Shown: positions 25,847 through 35,482 of the stretch, in pieces
Layout of the letters: each line of letters opens with the position of its first letter
How positions within the stretch are numbered: position 1 is the stretch's first letter
Notes under the pieces: model-generated
Database searches by the model: none
What the model was told of the DNA's origin: nothing
Seen by the model: the letters and a program-made list of their open reading frames with translations, nothing else
DNA from: Fibrobacter sp.
Lineage (GTDB): Bacteria; Fibrobacterota; Fibrobacteria; Fibrobacterales; Fibrobacteraceae
Assembly (NCBI GenBank): GCA_024398815.1
Contig: JAKSIL010000010.1
Span: 31,800 to 95,799, forward strand
Reading direction: 5' to 3'
DNA length: 64,000 nucleotides
Made by a program: the position numbers and the translations under genes

Positions 25847-26685
25847 GCGAATCCAAGACGACATTTTTCGGCCGTAGAATCGGTGTGAACGCCCAAAAGC
25901 GGAAGCAGGCTCGCGCACAAAAAGTGAAGCGTGGTTTTGGCAATACGTTCCGCTGGTTTAAGCGCCGTGGCTGGATTTTGCTTGTCGCGCTCTTGGCCCT
26001 TGGAGTCGCTGGCTGGATGAACCGTTTCTATGTACAGCGTTTCAATCCGCTTGAACTGCGCCATTTGAAGTACATCGACATCGAAGGAAACCGCATGTTG
26101 ACTTGGGAAGATGTAATCCAGAATGCGCAAATCGAGCCGGGAATGCTGATGTCGGAAGTTGATGCCGACTCCGTAGAAAAGAATCTTCTCCAACTGCCGC
26201 TGATTCATTCGGCTTTCGTGGAAAAGAAGTTCCCGTCTTCGCTTACGATAAAGCTTAAGGAATCTTCGCCGGTGGTTTCGTTCTTCGACGGAGGCAAGGC
26301 TACGGTGTATTCGGAACGTGGAATGGTGCTCCCGACATCGATGACCTCGGCTTTCCATTTGCCCGTGGTCGATTTGGGTTCGATTGAAAAAATTCAGGAA
26401 GTTTCTGCGTTTATGACGTTTATGCGCATGAACGACGAAAAACTGTACGACAAAGTTTCTCAGGTGGCCTGGGATGAAGTGGACAATGCTTTTGAAGTCT
26501 ATTTCCGGGACGTTGGGCACAAGGTTTTGTTCCCCAGCTCGGACTGGAACAAGGATTTGTTTGTTCTTTACGAATCGGTAAAGGCGGGTTTCCCGCAGGA
26601 TTTGCGTTGTGCCGGTGAAGTAGATATGCGTTTTACCGGATTTGCTTACATCAGAAATTTTGACAAGAGGTGTGTCAATGGATGA
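25843..26685 (+). CDS. ftsQ: Divisome protein FtsQ
   Basis: About 280 aa. TTG at 25843 lies seven bases after GGAGG (25831-25835), whereas the ATG at 25837 is only one base from it, so TTG is favoured. Basic cytoplasmic N-terminus, membrane segment (ILLVALLALGVAGWM, about 45-60), POTRA domain with YIDIEGNRMLTWEDVI and a beta domain. Scaffold linking early and late divisome proteins. Overlaps murC by four bases and ftsA by eight. Confidence 0.88.
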   Translation: MSESKTTFFGRRIGVNAQKRKQARAQKVKRGFGNTFRWFKRRGWILLVALLALGVAGWMNRFYVQRFNPLELRHLKYIDIEGNRMLTWEDVIQNAQIEPGMLMSEVDADSVEKNLLQLPLIHSAFVEKKFPSSLTIKLKESSPVVSFFDGGKATVYSERGMVLPTSMTSAFHLPVVDLGSIEKIQEVSAFMTFMRMNDEKLYDKVSQVAWDEVDNAFEVYFRDVGHKVLFPSSDWNKDLFVLYESVKAGFPQDLRCAGEVDMRFTGFAYIRNFDKRCVNG

Positions 26686-27922
26686 AAACAATAAAAACGA
26701 AATAAGAAAGGAAGACTTGATATTCGGTCTGGATATCGGAGCTTCTAAAATTAACCTGTTCATGGGCGCTGTCACGGAAGACTCCGTGAGAGTTTTGGAG
26801 TGTGGCGACTTGCCGCTCACCAAGGCCGATGAAATGGATAGCGTGGTGGAGAACCTTCAAAAGGCGGCATGCCAGCTGGAATCCCTTGCCTCAGTGGACG
26901 TGAACGATGTTTACGTGGGCATCGCCGGCAAACATGTGCAGTCGCTTCTGTCGAAGGGATTGATTACGCTTCCTACGGGAGAAGTCCGCAGCCAGGATAT
27001 CGAAATGGTCAAGAGCCAGGCGAGCACGATTCCCGAATCGGCAGGCCAGATTATCCATGTATTCCCCGGAGAATACACGCTTGATGATCAAACTGGTATT
27101 AAAAATCCCAAGGGCCGTTCCGGACGCCGTCTGGGTGTTGATGTGCAGGTTGTCACCTCTCGACCGAATGCCATCCAGAATCTTGAAAAGTGCGTGCGCG
27201 GCGCTGGCCTTCGCGTTGTCGATTTCGTCTTGGAACCGCTAGCTGCGGCTTACGCGGTCTTGACCGACGATGAACGCGAACTTGGCGTGGCCCTTATCGA
27301 TATCGGTGCCGGCTCCGCTGACATCGCCGTGTTTGTGGGTGAATCCGTCCGCTATACGGCTTCGCTGGATTTGGCAGGAAACGCCATCACGAGCGATATC
27401 AGCAAGTGCCTCAAGGTTCCCATAAGCCTTACCAAGTCCGAAGAAATCAAGAAGAAGTTCGGAACTTGCAAAATAAGCAATTTGATCGAAGACGAAATGT
27501 TCCCGGTGCCCGGCGTGGGCGATCGTGGCGACGTTGAATGCTCGAGAAAACTTTTGGCCCGAGTCATTACGGCTCGTGTGGTCGAAATTTTCAAGATTCT
27601 TTTTGAAGATTTGCAAAAGCACAAGATGGATACTCTTATCAATGGCGGCATCGTGCTCACGGGCGGGTGCTGCTCCCTTGAAGGTATCGACGAGGTGGCT
27701 AACCGCGTGTTCGGCAAACCCGTCCGCATTGGCCATCCGAAGGGTACGAGCGGTATCCAGGAAGCTTTCCGCAATCCTTCTTACGCAACGGGTATCGGCC
27801 TCTTGCATTATGCCGCCCGTCAGCGTCGCGAAAATAAGAAACGGGAAACCGGAAAACAAATCTCTGTATCGGTGAAAAAAGGTTTTCAGCGATTCAAGGA
27901 TTTCGTTCAAACATATTTCTAA
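26678..27922 (+). CDS. ftsA: Cell division protein FtsA
   Basis: 414 aa actin-like membrane tether for FtsZ. ATG at 26678 after AGAGG (26666-26670). Phosphate loop FGLDIGASKINLFMG, second loop ALIDIGAGSADIAVF, adenosine loop VLTGGCCSLEGI; C-terminal amphipathic helix FQRFKDFVQTYF is the membrane-targeting sequence, preceded by a basic linker. Confidence 0.95.
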   Translation: MDENNKNEIRKEDLIFGLDIGASKINLFMGAVTEDSVRVLECGDLPLTKADEMDSVVENLQKAACQLESLASVDVNDVYVGIAGKHVQSLLSKGLITLPTGEVRSQDIEMVKSQASTIPESAGQIIHVFPGEYTLDDQTGIKNPKGRSGRRLGVDVQVVTSRPNAIQNLEKCVRGAGLRVVDFVLEPLAAAYAVLTDDERELGVALIDIGAGSADIAVFVGESVRYTASLDLAGNAITSDISKCLKVPISLTKSEEIKKKFGTCKISNLIEDEMFPVPGVGDRGDVECSRKLLARVITARVVEIFKILFEDLQKHKMDTLINGGIVLTGGCCSLEGIDEVANRVFGKPVRIGHPKGTSGIQEAFRNPSYATGIGLLHYAARQRRENKKRETGKQISVSVKKGFQRFKDFVQTYF

Positions 27923-27958
27923 CAACAACCACTCACATTCATCACAGGGAGATAAACT

Positions 27959-29551
27959 ATGAGTGAATTCAATAACGTGGGTACATCCCGCATTGAAATG
28001 GATGAATCCATCCTCAACAACGCCAAGGTTAAAGTGTTTGGTGTCGGCGGAGCCGGCGGAAACACCGTAAACCGCATGGTCGGCATGAACATCCAGGGTG
28101 TAGAATACTATGCCGTGAATACCGATGCCAAGGCTCTTGAATTGAGTCTCGCAGACCACAAGATTGTCATTGGCGAAAAGACTACGAAGGGACTCGGCGC
28201 CGGCATGAAGCCTGAAATGGGCCGCAAGTCTGCTGAAGAAAATATCGAAGAACTGAAGGAAGCCATGAAGGGCGCCGACATGATCTTCATTACCGCCGGC
28301 ATGGGCGGTGGTACCGGTACTGGTGCCGCTCCGATCGTCGGTTCTGTTGCCCGCGAAATGGGCATCCTTACTGTCGCCGTCGTTACGAAGCCGTTCCGCT
28401 TCGAAGGCAAGCGCCGTGCAACTCTCGGTGCCGAAGGTATCAAGAATCTCCGTGCCGCTGTCGACACCATGATTGTCGTCGATAACGAAAAGCTCATGGG
28501 CGTCGTGCAGAGCAAGGATAAGGCCATGACTCTTGATGGAGCATTCAAGCTGACTGACGAAATCCTCGGCAACGCCGTTCGTAGCATTTGCGGCATCATG
28601 TTCAACCACGGCCTCGTGCATGTCGACTTTGCCGATATTCGCACTGTGATGACCAATGGCGGTAGCGCTCTTATGGGTACTGGAATTTCCGAAGGCGAAG
28701 ATCGCGGCATCATCGCTACGGACCTCGCTCTTTCTTCTCCGTTGCTGGAAGACATCAACGTGGAAGGTGCTACTGGCGTGCTCGTGAACGTTTGCCACGG
28801 CGAAAACTTCTCCATGCTTGAATATACGGCTGCCATGGATCACATTTACGAAGCTGTTGGTGAAAAGGGCGATCCGAACATCATCATGGGCGATATCATG
28901 ATTCCCGAAATGGGCGACAAGGTGAGCATCACCATCATCGCCACGGGTTGCGGCGGCACGGCTCCTGCTCAGCCGGCACCTATGTTTACCGCAGAATCCA
29001 TCCATGCAGTTCAGCAGCCGGCACAGGCTCCGCAGACTAGCGTAAGCAATCTTGCCACCTCTCTCGGCGCTCCCCAGGCAGCTCCGCAGGTCGCTCCCCA
29101 GCCGGCCCCTCAGCCGGTTGCCGCTACTCCGCGCCCGACGTCCATCAATTTTGCAGCCTTGGCTCACAATACCGTCGCGATGCCCGCCGTTGATGAAGTT
29201 CGCACGGCCGAGATGAACGTGGTGACTGACGCTCCGGAAAAGGCTCCTTCCGCTGCTACGAATTACGCTTCGTCCAGGTTTGACGCAACTGCCGCTGCCG
29301 AAGAAGAACTTGTCTTCACGACTACGGCTTCCTTGCCCGAAACCGAAGAAATGCCTGCCGTCGCAGACATGGACACTCTTTCGAACGGCGACTATGGCAC
29401 TCCGGCTTATACTCGTCAGACTATGGCACTGCAGCAGAGTTCCACGAAGGAAATTCGCACACCCAAGTATCCCGAGGGTTCCCTCATGAACAATGGCGTC
29501 GATTACGACATGCCTGCATTCTTGCGCATGGGAGGAAACGAAGAGTTCTAG
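27959..29551 (+). CDS. ftsZ: Cell division GTPase FtsZ
   Basis: 530 aa, much longer than the usual 380-400 because of a C-terminal linker of about 170 residues, first Gln/Ala/Pro-rich then acidic. The GTPase keeps GVGGAGGNTVNRM and the tubulin signature GGGTGTGAAPI. The C-terminus carries DYDMPAFLRMGG, a clear version of the conserved peptide that binds FtsA and other partners. Last gene of the dcw run; GGGAG precedes the ATG. Confidence 0.97.
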   Translation: MSEFNNVGTSRIEMDESILNNAKVKVFGVGGAGGNTVNRMVGMNIQGVEYYAVNTDAKALELSLADHKIVIGEKTTKGLGAGMKPEMGRKSAEENIEELKEAMKGADMIFITAGMGGGTGTGAAPIVGSVAREMGILTVAVVTKPFRFEGKRRATLGAEGIKNLRAAVDTMIVVDNEKLMGVVQSKDKAMTLDGAFKLTDEILGNAVRSICGIMFNHGLVHVDFADIRTVMTNGGSALMGTGISEGEDRGIIATDLALSSPLLEDINVEGATGVLVNVCHGENFSMLEYTAAMDHIYEAVGEKGDPNIIMGDIMIPEMGDKVSITIIATGCGGTAPAQPAPMFTAESIHAVQQPAQAPQTSVSNLATSLGAPQAAPQVAPQPAPQPVAATPRPTSINFAALAHNTVAMPAVDEVRTAEMNVVTDAPEKAPSAATNYASSRFDATAAAEEELVFTTTASLPETEEMPAVADMDTLSNGDYGTPAYTRQTMALQQSSTKEIRTPKYPEGSLMNNGVDYDMPAFLRMGGNEEF

Positions 29552-29615
29552 TAGATGCTGGTCATTTACAGGACTTTTCATAAAGAGCTTCTGAAAAGAA
29601 GATAACACACACACA

Positions 29616-29633
29616 GATACGCGTAAGCGTATC
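29616..29633. other. Perfect 7-base inverted repeat after ftsZ
   Basis: GATACGC / GCGTATC around a GTAA loop, between ftsZ and its terminator. No T-run; it may be an RNA-stability hairpin. Confidence 0.4.
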
Positions 29634-29647
29634 GCCACAACACAAAG

Positions 29648-29692
29648 GGATCACCCGGGTCTCCCTGCCTGGGTGGTCCTTATTGTCGTTTT
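29648..29692 (+). terminator. Terminator of the dcw cluster
   Basis: Twelve-base stem GGATCACCCGGG / CCTGGGTGGTCC with two G-T wobbles, followed by TTATTGTCGTTTT. About 100 bases after ftsZ. Confidence 0.75.
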
Positions 29693-29728
29693 AAAAGGGT
29701 CTGCTTTGTCTAGTTTTGCTTTATTTGT

Positions 29729-29734
29729 TATATT
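29729..29734 (+). promoter_or_regulatory. TATATT -10-like element six bases before the barrel gene
   Basis: TATATT lies six bases before the ATG at 29741, with AGGAG in between. If used, the transcript would be nearly leaderless; otherwise the AGGAG is a normal ribosome site and the promoter is elsewhere. Confidence 0.35.
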
Positions 29735-29740
29735 AGGAGC

Positions 29741-31294
29741 ATGTTCTGTAAGCTGAAATACGCCGTTTTGATTGCTTTCATTGCGTTGGGCGAGGCTTTT
29801 GCTCAGTCAGCAAGTGAATCGCCGACTGTCGGCTATTTCCAAATCGGCACCGATTTCAATTTTGGTTTTAACGGCGGCCCCACCGACCCGGAATTTGCCG
29901 TGGATACGGCGGACTGGTATGGCAAAAACTGGCGCGGGCTTCGCATCCCTCTCGAAAACGCCCGCAACTACGAAGAGCGCATCAACCCCTTTTTCACCTT
30001 GAGTTTCAGGGCCGGCTACAAGAATTTCAGCGTACTTTTGGAAGCCCCCCTCCGCAAGGATTTGGAAGCCTGGTACCAGGATGACCTGAAGACGAACTTC
30101 ACCTACAAACCAAGCGAACTCGACATCAACGTTCCCGTGAACGCCTACGCGAAATGGACAAATCCCGTGGGCTTCGTGCAGTTCGGCCGCTTTGCCGTAG
30201 ATGATTTGAAAATTTCTAAAAACGACATCTTGATTGGCGGCGCCCCGTACCACGACGGTGTTCATTGGAAGTTTACCCCTGGAATATTCCGCTACGATTT
30301 CTTGTTGAGTTCATTGAACGCCTGGCTTTACGGCGACGTGGTGGACCACAACACTGGCTGCCCTCCCGAAGGCACCGAGGCCAACATCCAGAAGTGCACC
30401 ACCGGCGAAGAACAGATGCCTAACCAGCGCAACCGCACCTATACCGAGAACGTCAAGAACCTCCTATTCCACAGATTCGGCGTCGAGACGAACCGTTTCT
30501 GGGCCTACGTGGTTGAAGAAAGCATGGTGGGTGGCAAGGAACTGGAATTCCGCTCGCTCAGTCCGTTCATTTACTGGCACGACAATTACGCCACCGGTTA
30601 CACAGCTGCAGCGACCTCCGTGGAAGCGGGCTACAAGACCCACTACGGTGCGAAATTCTACGGCCAACTGCAAATGCAGGACATCAACAGCCCCGTCGGC
30701 GAGGATGACGACAAGGGGACAAGTCGTAGCATTTTGAATTACATGGTGGGCTACTACCAGGAATTTGAAACATCCCGGTTCGGCACGTTCTCCCTGCGTT
30801 TGGATGTGGTTCGCACGGACCCCGCCGCGAACAACGAAAAATTGCCCTTGCTCAAGTACGCGAGCCGCCGCAATTACCGCAGCAACTACCGCGACCAAGA
30901 CGACGTGGACTACGCCGACGCCTACTTCGTGGATTATCCGGTGGGCTACCGCCGCGGCCCCGATGCCATAGACCTGTGGCTCGACCTGGGATGGACTCGA
31001 GGGGTTCATTCACTCACGCTGGAACTCGCTTGGCTCCGCCAGGGCGACAAGGAACTCTACACGGATTACAACATCGCACAGGCCTCCGAAGGCGCTACGT
31101 CGGGCGTAGAGGAAGCCCAGTACATGCTTGATGTGCTCTACCAGATGAAAGTGAACGGCTGGTTCAGCTTCTACCTGGGCGGGGGCGCGCGAATTTACGA
31201 GAATTTGGCCCATAACGAGGGAGAGGACGGCTTTGACGGCTGGCTCCGTTCGGGTGTCAGATTCAATTTCAACCCGGTCGACACGAAGTTTTAG
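29741..31294 (+). CDS. Predicted outer-membrane beta-barrel protein, family not recognised
   Basis: 517 aa. Signal peptide (about 1-21, cleavage near AFA/QSA). The mature part is rich in Tyr, Trp and Asp with many alternating amphipathic strands, and the last strand ends WLRSGVRFNFNPVDTKF, which suits a barrel C-terminus ending in Phe. It contains one Cys pair region (GCPPEGTEANIQKC), probably a surface loop. Could be a channel or capsule/lectin-type barrel; no enzymatic motif seen. Single gene between the dcw terminator and purT. Confidence 0.65.
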   Translation: MFCKLKYAVLIAFIALGEAFAQSASESPTVGYFQIGTDFNFGFNGGPTDPEFAVDTADWYGKNWRGLRIPLENARNYEERINPFFTLSFRAGYKNFSVLLEAPLRKDLEAWYQDDLKTNFTYKPSELDINVPVNAYAKWTNPVGFVQFGRFAVDDLKISKNDILIGGAPYHDGVHWKFTPGIFRYDFLLSSLNAWLYGDVVDHNTGCPPEGTEANIQKCTTGEEQMPNQRNRTYTENVKNLLFHRFGVETNRFWAYVVEESMVGGKELEFRSLSPFIYWHDNYATGYTAAATSVEAGYKTHYGAKFYGQLQMQDINSPVGEDDDKGTSRSILNYMVGYYQEFETSRFGTFSLRLDVVRTDPAANNEKLPLLKYASRRNYRSNYRDQDDVDYADAYFVDYPVGYRRGPDAIDLWLDLGWTRGVHSLTLELAWLRQGDKELYTDYNIAQASEGATSGVEEAQYMLDVLYQMKVNGWFSFYLGGGARIYENLAHNEGEDGFDGWLRSGVRFNFNPVDTKF

Positions 31295-31324
31295 TTATTT
31301 TTACCGCATTCAAGGAGTTTGAAC

Positions 31325-32509
31325 ATGTTTGAAATCGGTACACCGTTAAGTTCTTCTGCCACTAAGGTCCTGTTCTGTGGAGCAGGCGAACTCGGCAAGG
31401 AAGTCATTATCGAAATGATGCGTCTCGGCGTCGAAGTCATTGCCGTCGACCGCTACGCCAATGCGCCCGGCATGCAGGTGGCTCACCGCTCCTACGTGAT
31501 TAACATGCTGGACGGTGCCGCTCTCCGCGAAGTCATCGAAAAGGAAAAGCCCGACTACATCGTCCCCGAAGTCGAAGCCATTGCGACAGACACTCTCGTG
31601 GAACTTGAAAAGGAAGGCTTCAACGTGATTCCTACTGCGAAGGCCACGAAACTCACGATGAACCGCGAAGGCATCCGCCGCCTCGCCGCCGAAGAACTCG
31701 GCTTAAAGACGAGTCCGTACAAGTTTGCAGACTCCTTCGAAGAATTCCAGGCCGCCGTAAAGGAAATCGGCATCCCGTGCGTCGTGAAGCCCGTGATGAG
31801 TTCCTCCGGACACGGCCAGAGCGTCGTGAAGACCGAAGCCGACGTGCAGAAGTCCTGGGACATTTCCCAGACGGGTGGCCGCACTGGCAAGGCTAGCCGC
31901 GTGATTGTCGAAGGCTTCGTCCCGTTCGATTACGAAATTACTTTGCTCACCGTTCGCCACGTGGGCGGCACGAGTTTCCTCAATCCGATTGGACACCACC
32001 AGGTGGGTGGCGACTACCAGGAATCCTGGCAGCCGCAGCCGATGAAACCGGAACTTTTGGAAAAGGCTCAGGAAATGGCGAAGAAGGTGACGGACGCTCT
32101 CGGTGGCCGCGGTATCTTCGGTGTCGAAATGTTCGTCTGCAAGGACGAAGTCCTGTTCAGCGAAGTTTCCCCGCGCCCGCACGATACCGGCATGGTGACT
32201 CTCATCAGCCAGGATTTGAGCGAATTTGCGCTCCACGCCCGCGCCGTCCTCGGCCTTCCGATTCCGAACATCGCTTTCCACGGCCCGAGCGCTTCTAAGG
32301 CAATCGTCGTCGACGGTGAATCCGACCACGTGAAGTTCGGTGGCCTGCAGGAAGTCTTGGCCGAGCCCGATACCGCTCTTCGTTTGTTTGGAAAGCCCGA
32401 ACTCAAGGGCCACCGCCGCATGGGCGTGCTCCTCGCTCGCCGCGACAGCGTCGAAGAGGCGAAGGCGCAGGTCATGGCCATGCGCGAAAAGGTGAAGGTC
32501 GAACTGTAA
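31325..32509 (+). CDS. purT: Formate-dependent GAR transformylase (PurT)
   Basis: 394 aa ATP-grasp enzyme; ATG at 31325, eight bases after AAGGAG, is better than a TTG six bases upstream. N-terminal [28 protein letters not shown], central [15 protein letters not shown] (ATP-binding), and [16 protein letters not shown] near the C-terminus are diagnostic. Forms formyl-GAR from GAR, formate and ATP in purine synthesis, suiting a formate-rich anaerobic metabolism. No other pur gene nearby. Confidence 0.95.
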   Translation: MFEIGTPLSSSATKVLFCGAGELGKEVIIEMMRLGVEVIAVDRYANAPGMQVAHRSYVINMLDGAALREVIEKEKPDYIVPEVEAIATDTLVELEKEGFNVIPTAKATKLTMNREGIRRLAAEELGLKTSPYKFADSFEEFQAAVKEIGIPCVVKPVMSSSGHGQSVVKTEADVQKSWDISQTGGRTGKASRVIVEGFVPFDYEITLLTVRHVGGTSFLNPIGHHQVGGDYQESWQPQPMKPELLEKAQEMAKKVTDALGGRGIFGVEMFVCKDEVLFSEVSPRPHDTGMVTLISQDLSEFALHARAVLGLPIPNIAFHGPSASKAIVVDGESDHVKFGGLQEVLAEPDTALRLFGKPELKGHRRMGVLLARRDSVEEAKAQVMAMREKVKVEL

Positions 32510-32568
32510 AATTCGGCTGCGACCATCGCACTAAATTTGCAGCGACCTTTGCACTGGTTAGTTCCGAA

Positions 32569-32617
32569 TGGCGTCACCCTGGAGCCACATCGTGGCGACG
32601 GGGTCCATACAGTTACT
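32569..32617. repeat. Possible short intergenic repeat, copy A
   Basis: Contains GCGTCACCCTGGA followed by a GCCAC-ATC-GTGGC hairpin and GGGTCCAT. The same GCGTCACCCTGGA and GTCCAT flank a shorter middle at 36352. Looks like a REP-type element, judged from only two copies. Confidence 0.4.
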
Positions 32618-32634
32618 GTTGCACTTGAAAAAAT

Positions 32635-32660
32635 GCCTCGCGACTCTTGAATCGCGGGGC
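32635..32660 (+). terminator. Hairpin after purT
   Basis: Nine-base stem GCCTCGCGA / TCGCGGGGC (one wobble) with an 8-base loop, followed some 20 bases later by TTTTATTTT. Possible, imperfect terminator. Confidence 0.4.
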
Positions 32661-32773
32661 CGTGTTGATGGACGCGGGCGTTTTATTTTGTGTAAATTAA
32701 ATTTTGCAAAAAAAACGAAAATTTCGAACAAATAAATTATTTTTATATAAAATAATTTGTTGTTGAGTGTGAA

Positions 32774-35482
32774 ATGCCCAGTTTGCAAAAATTGATTCCA
32801 ATTGTTTTGTGGCTTTTAAACGTAGCATGCGTGGCCAACCCATTAGTTACGGTGGAAGCGTACGATGAACAATATAACAATGCTTCGCAGCTTAGCTTGC
32901 GTTTCCGTTTGTACAACAATTCTGGCGATTCCCTTTATAACGTACAAGTTAAATATTACTTGCCTTACGATATGAATCGCGAATTGTACGCACAGCCTTG
33001 GTCGTTAGGCTCAAATGAAGCAAGTCTTACGATAGATACTTTAAAAAAGAAACTTCAAGTTTGCGTAAATATTCCTGCTATTGGTCCTGGCTACTATCCA
33101 AATGAGGGTGGTGCGGTTGTTGGCATTAGTTACACGGACTGGCAGGATGTTAAAAAGCAAACCCATTTCAGCTATCCTGATTCAAGAAATTTTGTAAAAA
33201 GCGAGAAAATTTCTGTTTCTGTTGATGGTGCGCTATTGTCAGGGTACGACTTTGGCTTTCTTCTTTATATGTCCGATTCGTCGATAGTTTATCCTCAGGG
33301 CGACGAGCCTGTTTACTTTTCGTGGAAGACGATTTCGAACGCGAAGGAATATCTTTTGACGATTGTTAAGGCTAGCGATTCGTCAATTGTGTATCAAGAA
33401 AGTTTTTCTAGACCATCTGCGGCGGTTAAGCTTGAAACGGGTTCTTATTTTTGGAGCGTAGTAAGCATGGCTTCAGGTGATGGCGTGAACCAGACTTATT
33501 ATGATTTCTTTGACATTGATGACGTGTATTTCGTTGAGGTTAGAAACGATTGGCCATATAGGTCGCTGGTTGAACTTAATGTTGTTCCGCTTCCGGCTCG
33601 TAAGGACACTCCAATGCTTCATTTAGGATGGGGTGAAAAGAGTTTGGAAAAATACTGGGATCGCCCAAGGAATACTACGCTGAAGTACGACGCTTACGGG
33701 CAGCCGTATTTTGAAGACGAAGAAAATGAAGGATACGCATGGCTTGAAACGGATGAAACTTGCTGGGCGGTTTCTGTAACGATGCTGAATCATTATTACG
33801 GAGGTGGTATTACCGAAGATGAAATTCTTTTTCATGTGAACACCCCTAAAAAAGATTCTCTTCTCAAAGCGTTTCCAATGTTTGAAAGTGCAGGCGGCGA
33901 TGGAGGCAAAATTGAACCAGCCTTAAAATGGGCTTTGAATACTACGGATATTGAGTTGCAGAAAAATTTATCTTTAAAAGAAATTTATGATTATTTAACC
34001 GACTCAACGCCAATATATGTGAGTAAAAATGTTTATGAAAATGTGGATGCAATAAAATCTGGTAAGCATATAATGCTTATTGATGGAATGCGAGTGGATA
34101 CGGTGACTCTTGATACCATGCTTCGCTTTGTAAATCTTGACAATAACGGACATTACGGTTGGATGTCCATGAATATGTTCTATAGAGAATTGCATTCTAA
34201 GTTTACTTCGTTTCAAATTCCTCATGTAAATGGTCCTGTTCGAAATAGGGACACGCTTCTTTGGGACTATTCAAAAAATGACTGGAGAGATTCCGATGGG
34301 GATGGGCTTGTTGACTTTGACGAAGTCTACCGTTTCAAGACGGACCCGAATAATGAGGATTCCGATGGCGATGGTATATGGGATAAGACAGAAATCATGT
34401 CATATACGTTATTGGAACATTTTGATGAAAATAATGGTGTTACAAAAGAAACTTTTGCCGACATCGATGGTGATGGCCTCCGTGCGGAACTGGATTACGA
34501 TTCGGACAATGGCGGAAAAAGCGATGGTGAAGAAGACTTGAATCACAACGGCTTTAAGGATGAAGGGGAAAAGAGCCCTTATAGCAGTTTTGACGACTTG
34601 GGTGGCTATGATGTATCGAACTTGGACTATTTTACATTCTACGCATTGAATCAGCTTTGGATAAATGATGGTGTAAAATGTTTCGACGGAATGGACTCGA
34701 CGGCAAATTTATGTAATGTGGCGTCTGCTGGAACGGTTGAAAATTATACGGTGACCATCGGAGCGAGGGCGCAGGTCGGGAATGTGTATTCCCGTGGCGA
34801 TTTCTTCCTGAGAAGCCATTCCAGTATTGATACGCTTTATTTGATTGGCAAAGTCGATGATGTTGTTAAAAAGAATAATGAGCATGCGGACGTGATTTCG
34901 GTTCATGTTCAAGATGGATTTCAGCGAAATAAAAAACTAATAATTCCCGATACCCTCTGGAAATCGAAATGGCCCATTAGCTTTATGCTGGATACTTTTG
35001 ATTCTAGTTTTAAAACACTGCAAGTTCGTAATGGTGAAGTCCGATATTTGAACGATGGCGACAGGTTTGGCTATATTTGTGTGGAACGCGGGGGAACGCT
35101 TGTGTTGAACCCCGGTGAATATTGGATAAACGAAATCTGGTTGCTGAGCGGTAGCGATTTGATTATCGCAAAACCTGACGAGAAGATAGAAATGCATGTC
35201 AATGGCAAGTTTGGATGGCGTGCTAGGTTAAGTCCCAGTGATTATGCAAAAATTGCAAAGGGTTTCAAACTGATTTTACACGGAAACGAGACTTTTTATG
35301 TGGACGATGTTTTTGCAGGAACAATCGTTGCTCCTAATGCAAAGGTCGTAGTTGGCCAATCTGTCAAGAAATTCTACGGTTCTGTGGTGGCAAAAGATAT
35401 CGAAGTCCATCAATATTCCTATGTTTATCATGTTCCTTACGAGGAATCGTACTCAACGCAATATGCAAAGGCGGGTGAATGA
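32774..35482 (+). CDS. Predicted secreted C39-like cysteine peptidase with thrombospondin type 3 repeats
   Basis: 902 aa. Signal peptide (about 1-22). N-terminal beta domain resembling a CBM3/family-9-like module (LSLRFRLYNNSGDSLYNVQVKYY), then an Ig-like stretch, then a papain-like domain: DETCWAVSVTMLNHYYGG (Cys, about residue 330) and KHIMLIDGMR (His, about 435) with a following Asn/Asp (NNGHYGWM), the C39-type order. Next are DSDGDGLVDFDE-type calcium repeats (about 510-600) and a C-terminal beta region (GTIVAPNAKVVVG) like surface-displayed passenger domains. The composition is AT-rich relative to neighbours. The gene ends in ATGA overlap with a lipoprotein gene, so the two are translationally coupled. 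Protease activity is predicted from motifs only; no ABC exporter adjoins. Confidence 0.65.
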   Translation: MPSLQKLIPIVLWLLNVACVANPLVTVEAYDEQYNNASQLSLRFRLYNNSGDSLYNVQVKYYLPYDMNRELYAQPWSLGSNEASLTIDTLKKKLQVCVNIPAIGPGYYPNEGGAVVGISYTDWQDVKKQTHFSYPDSRNFVKSEKISVSVDGALLSGYDFGFLLYMSDSSIVYPQGDEPVYFSWKTISNAKEYLLTIVKASDSSIVYQESFSRPSAAVKLETGSYFWSVVSMASGDGVNQTYYDFFDIDDVYFVEVRNDWPYRSLVELNVVPLPARKDTPMLHLGWGEKSLEKYWDRPRNTTLKYDAYGQPYFEDEENEGYAWLETDETCWAVSVTMLNHYYGGGITEDEILFHVNTPKKDSLLKAFPMFESAGGDGGKIEPALKWALNTTDIELQKNLSLKEIYDYLTDSTPIYVSKNVYENVDAIKSGKHIMLIDGMRVDTVTLDTMLRFVNLDNNGHYGWMSMNMFYRELHSKFTSFQIPHVNGPVRNRDTLLWDYSKNDWRDSDGDGLVDFDEVYRFKTDPNNEDSDGDGIWDKTEIMSYTLLEHFDENNGVTKETFADIDGDGLRAELDYDSDNGGKSDGEEDLNHNGFKDEGEKSPYSSFDDLGGYDVSNLDYFTFYALNQLWINDGVKCFDGMDSTANLCNVASAGTVENYTVTIGARAQVGNVYSRGDFFLRSHSSIDTLYLIGKVDDVVKKNNEHADVISVHVQDGFQRNKKLIIPDTLWKSKWPISFMLDTFDSSFKTLQVRNGEVRYLNDGDRFGYICVERGGTLVLNPGEYWINEIWLLSGSDLIIAKPDEKIEMHVNGKFGWRARLSPSDYAKIAKGFKLILHGNETFYVDDVFAGTIVAPNAKVVVGQSVKKFYGSVVAKDIEVHQYSYVYHVPYEESYSTQYAKAGE

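Noticed and set aside
27239..29638. 799-codon open frame on the minus strand
   Set aside because: Antisense shadow of ftsA/ftsZ; no ribosome site or domain.
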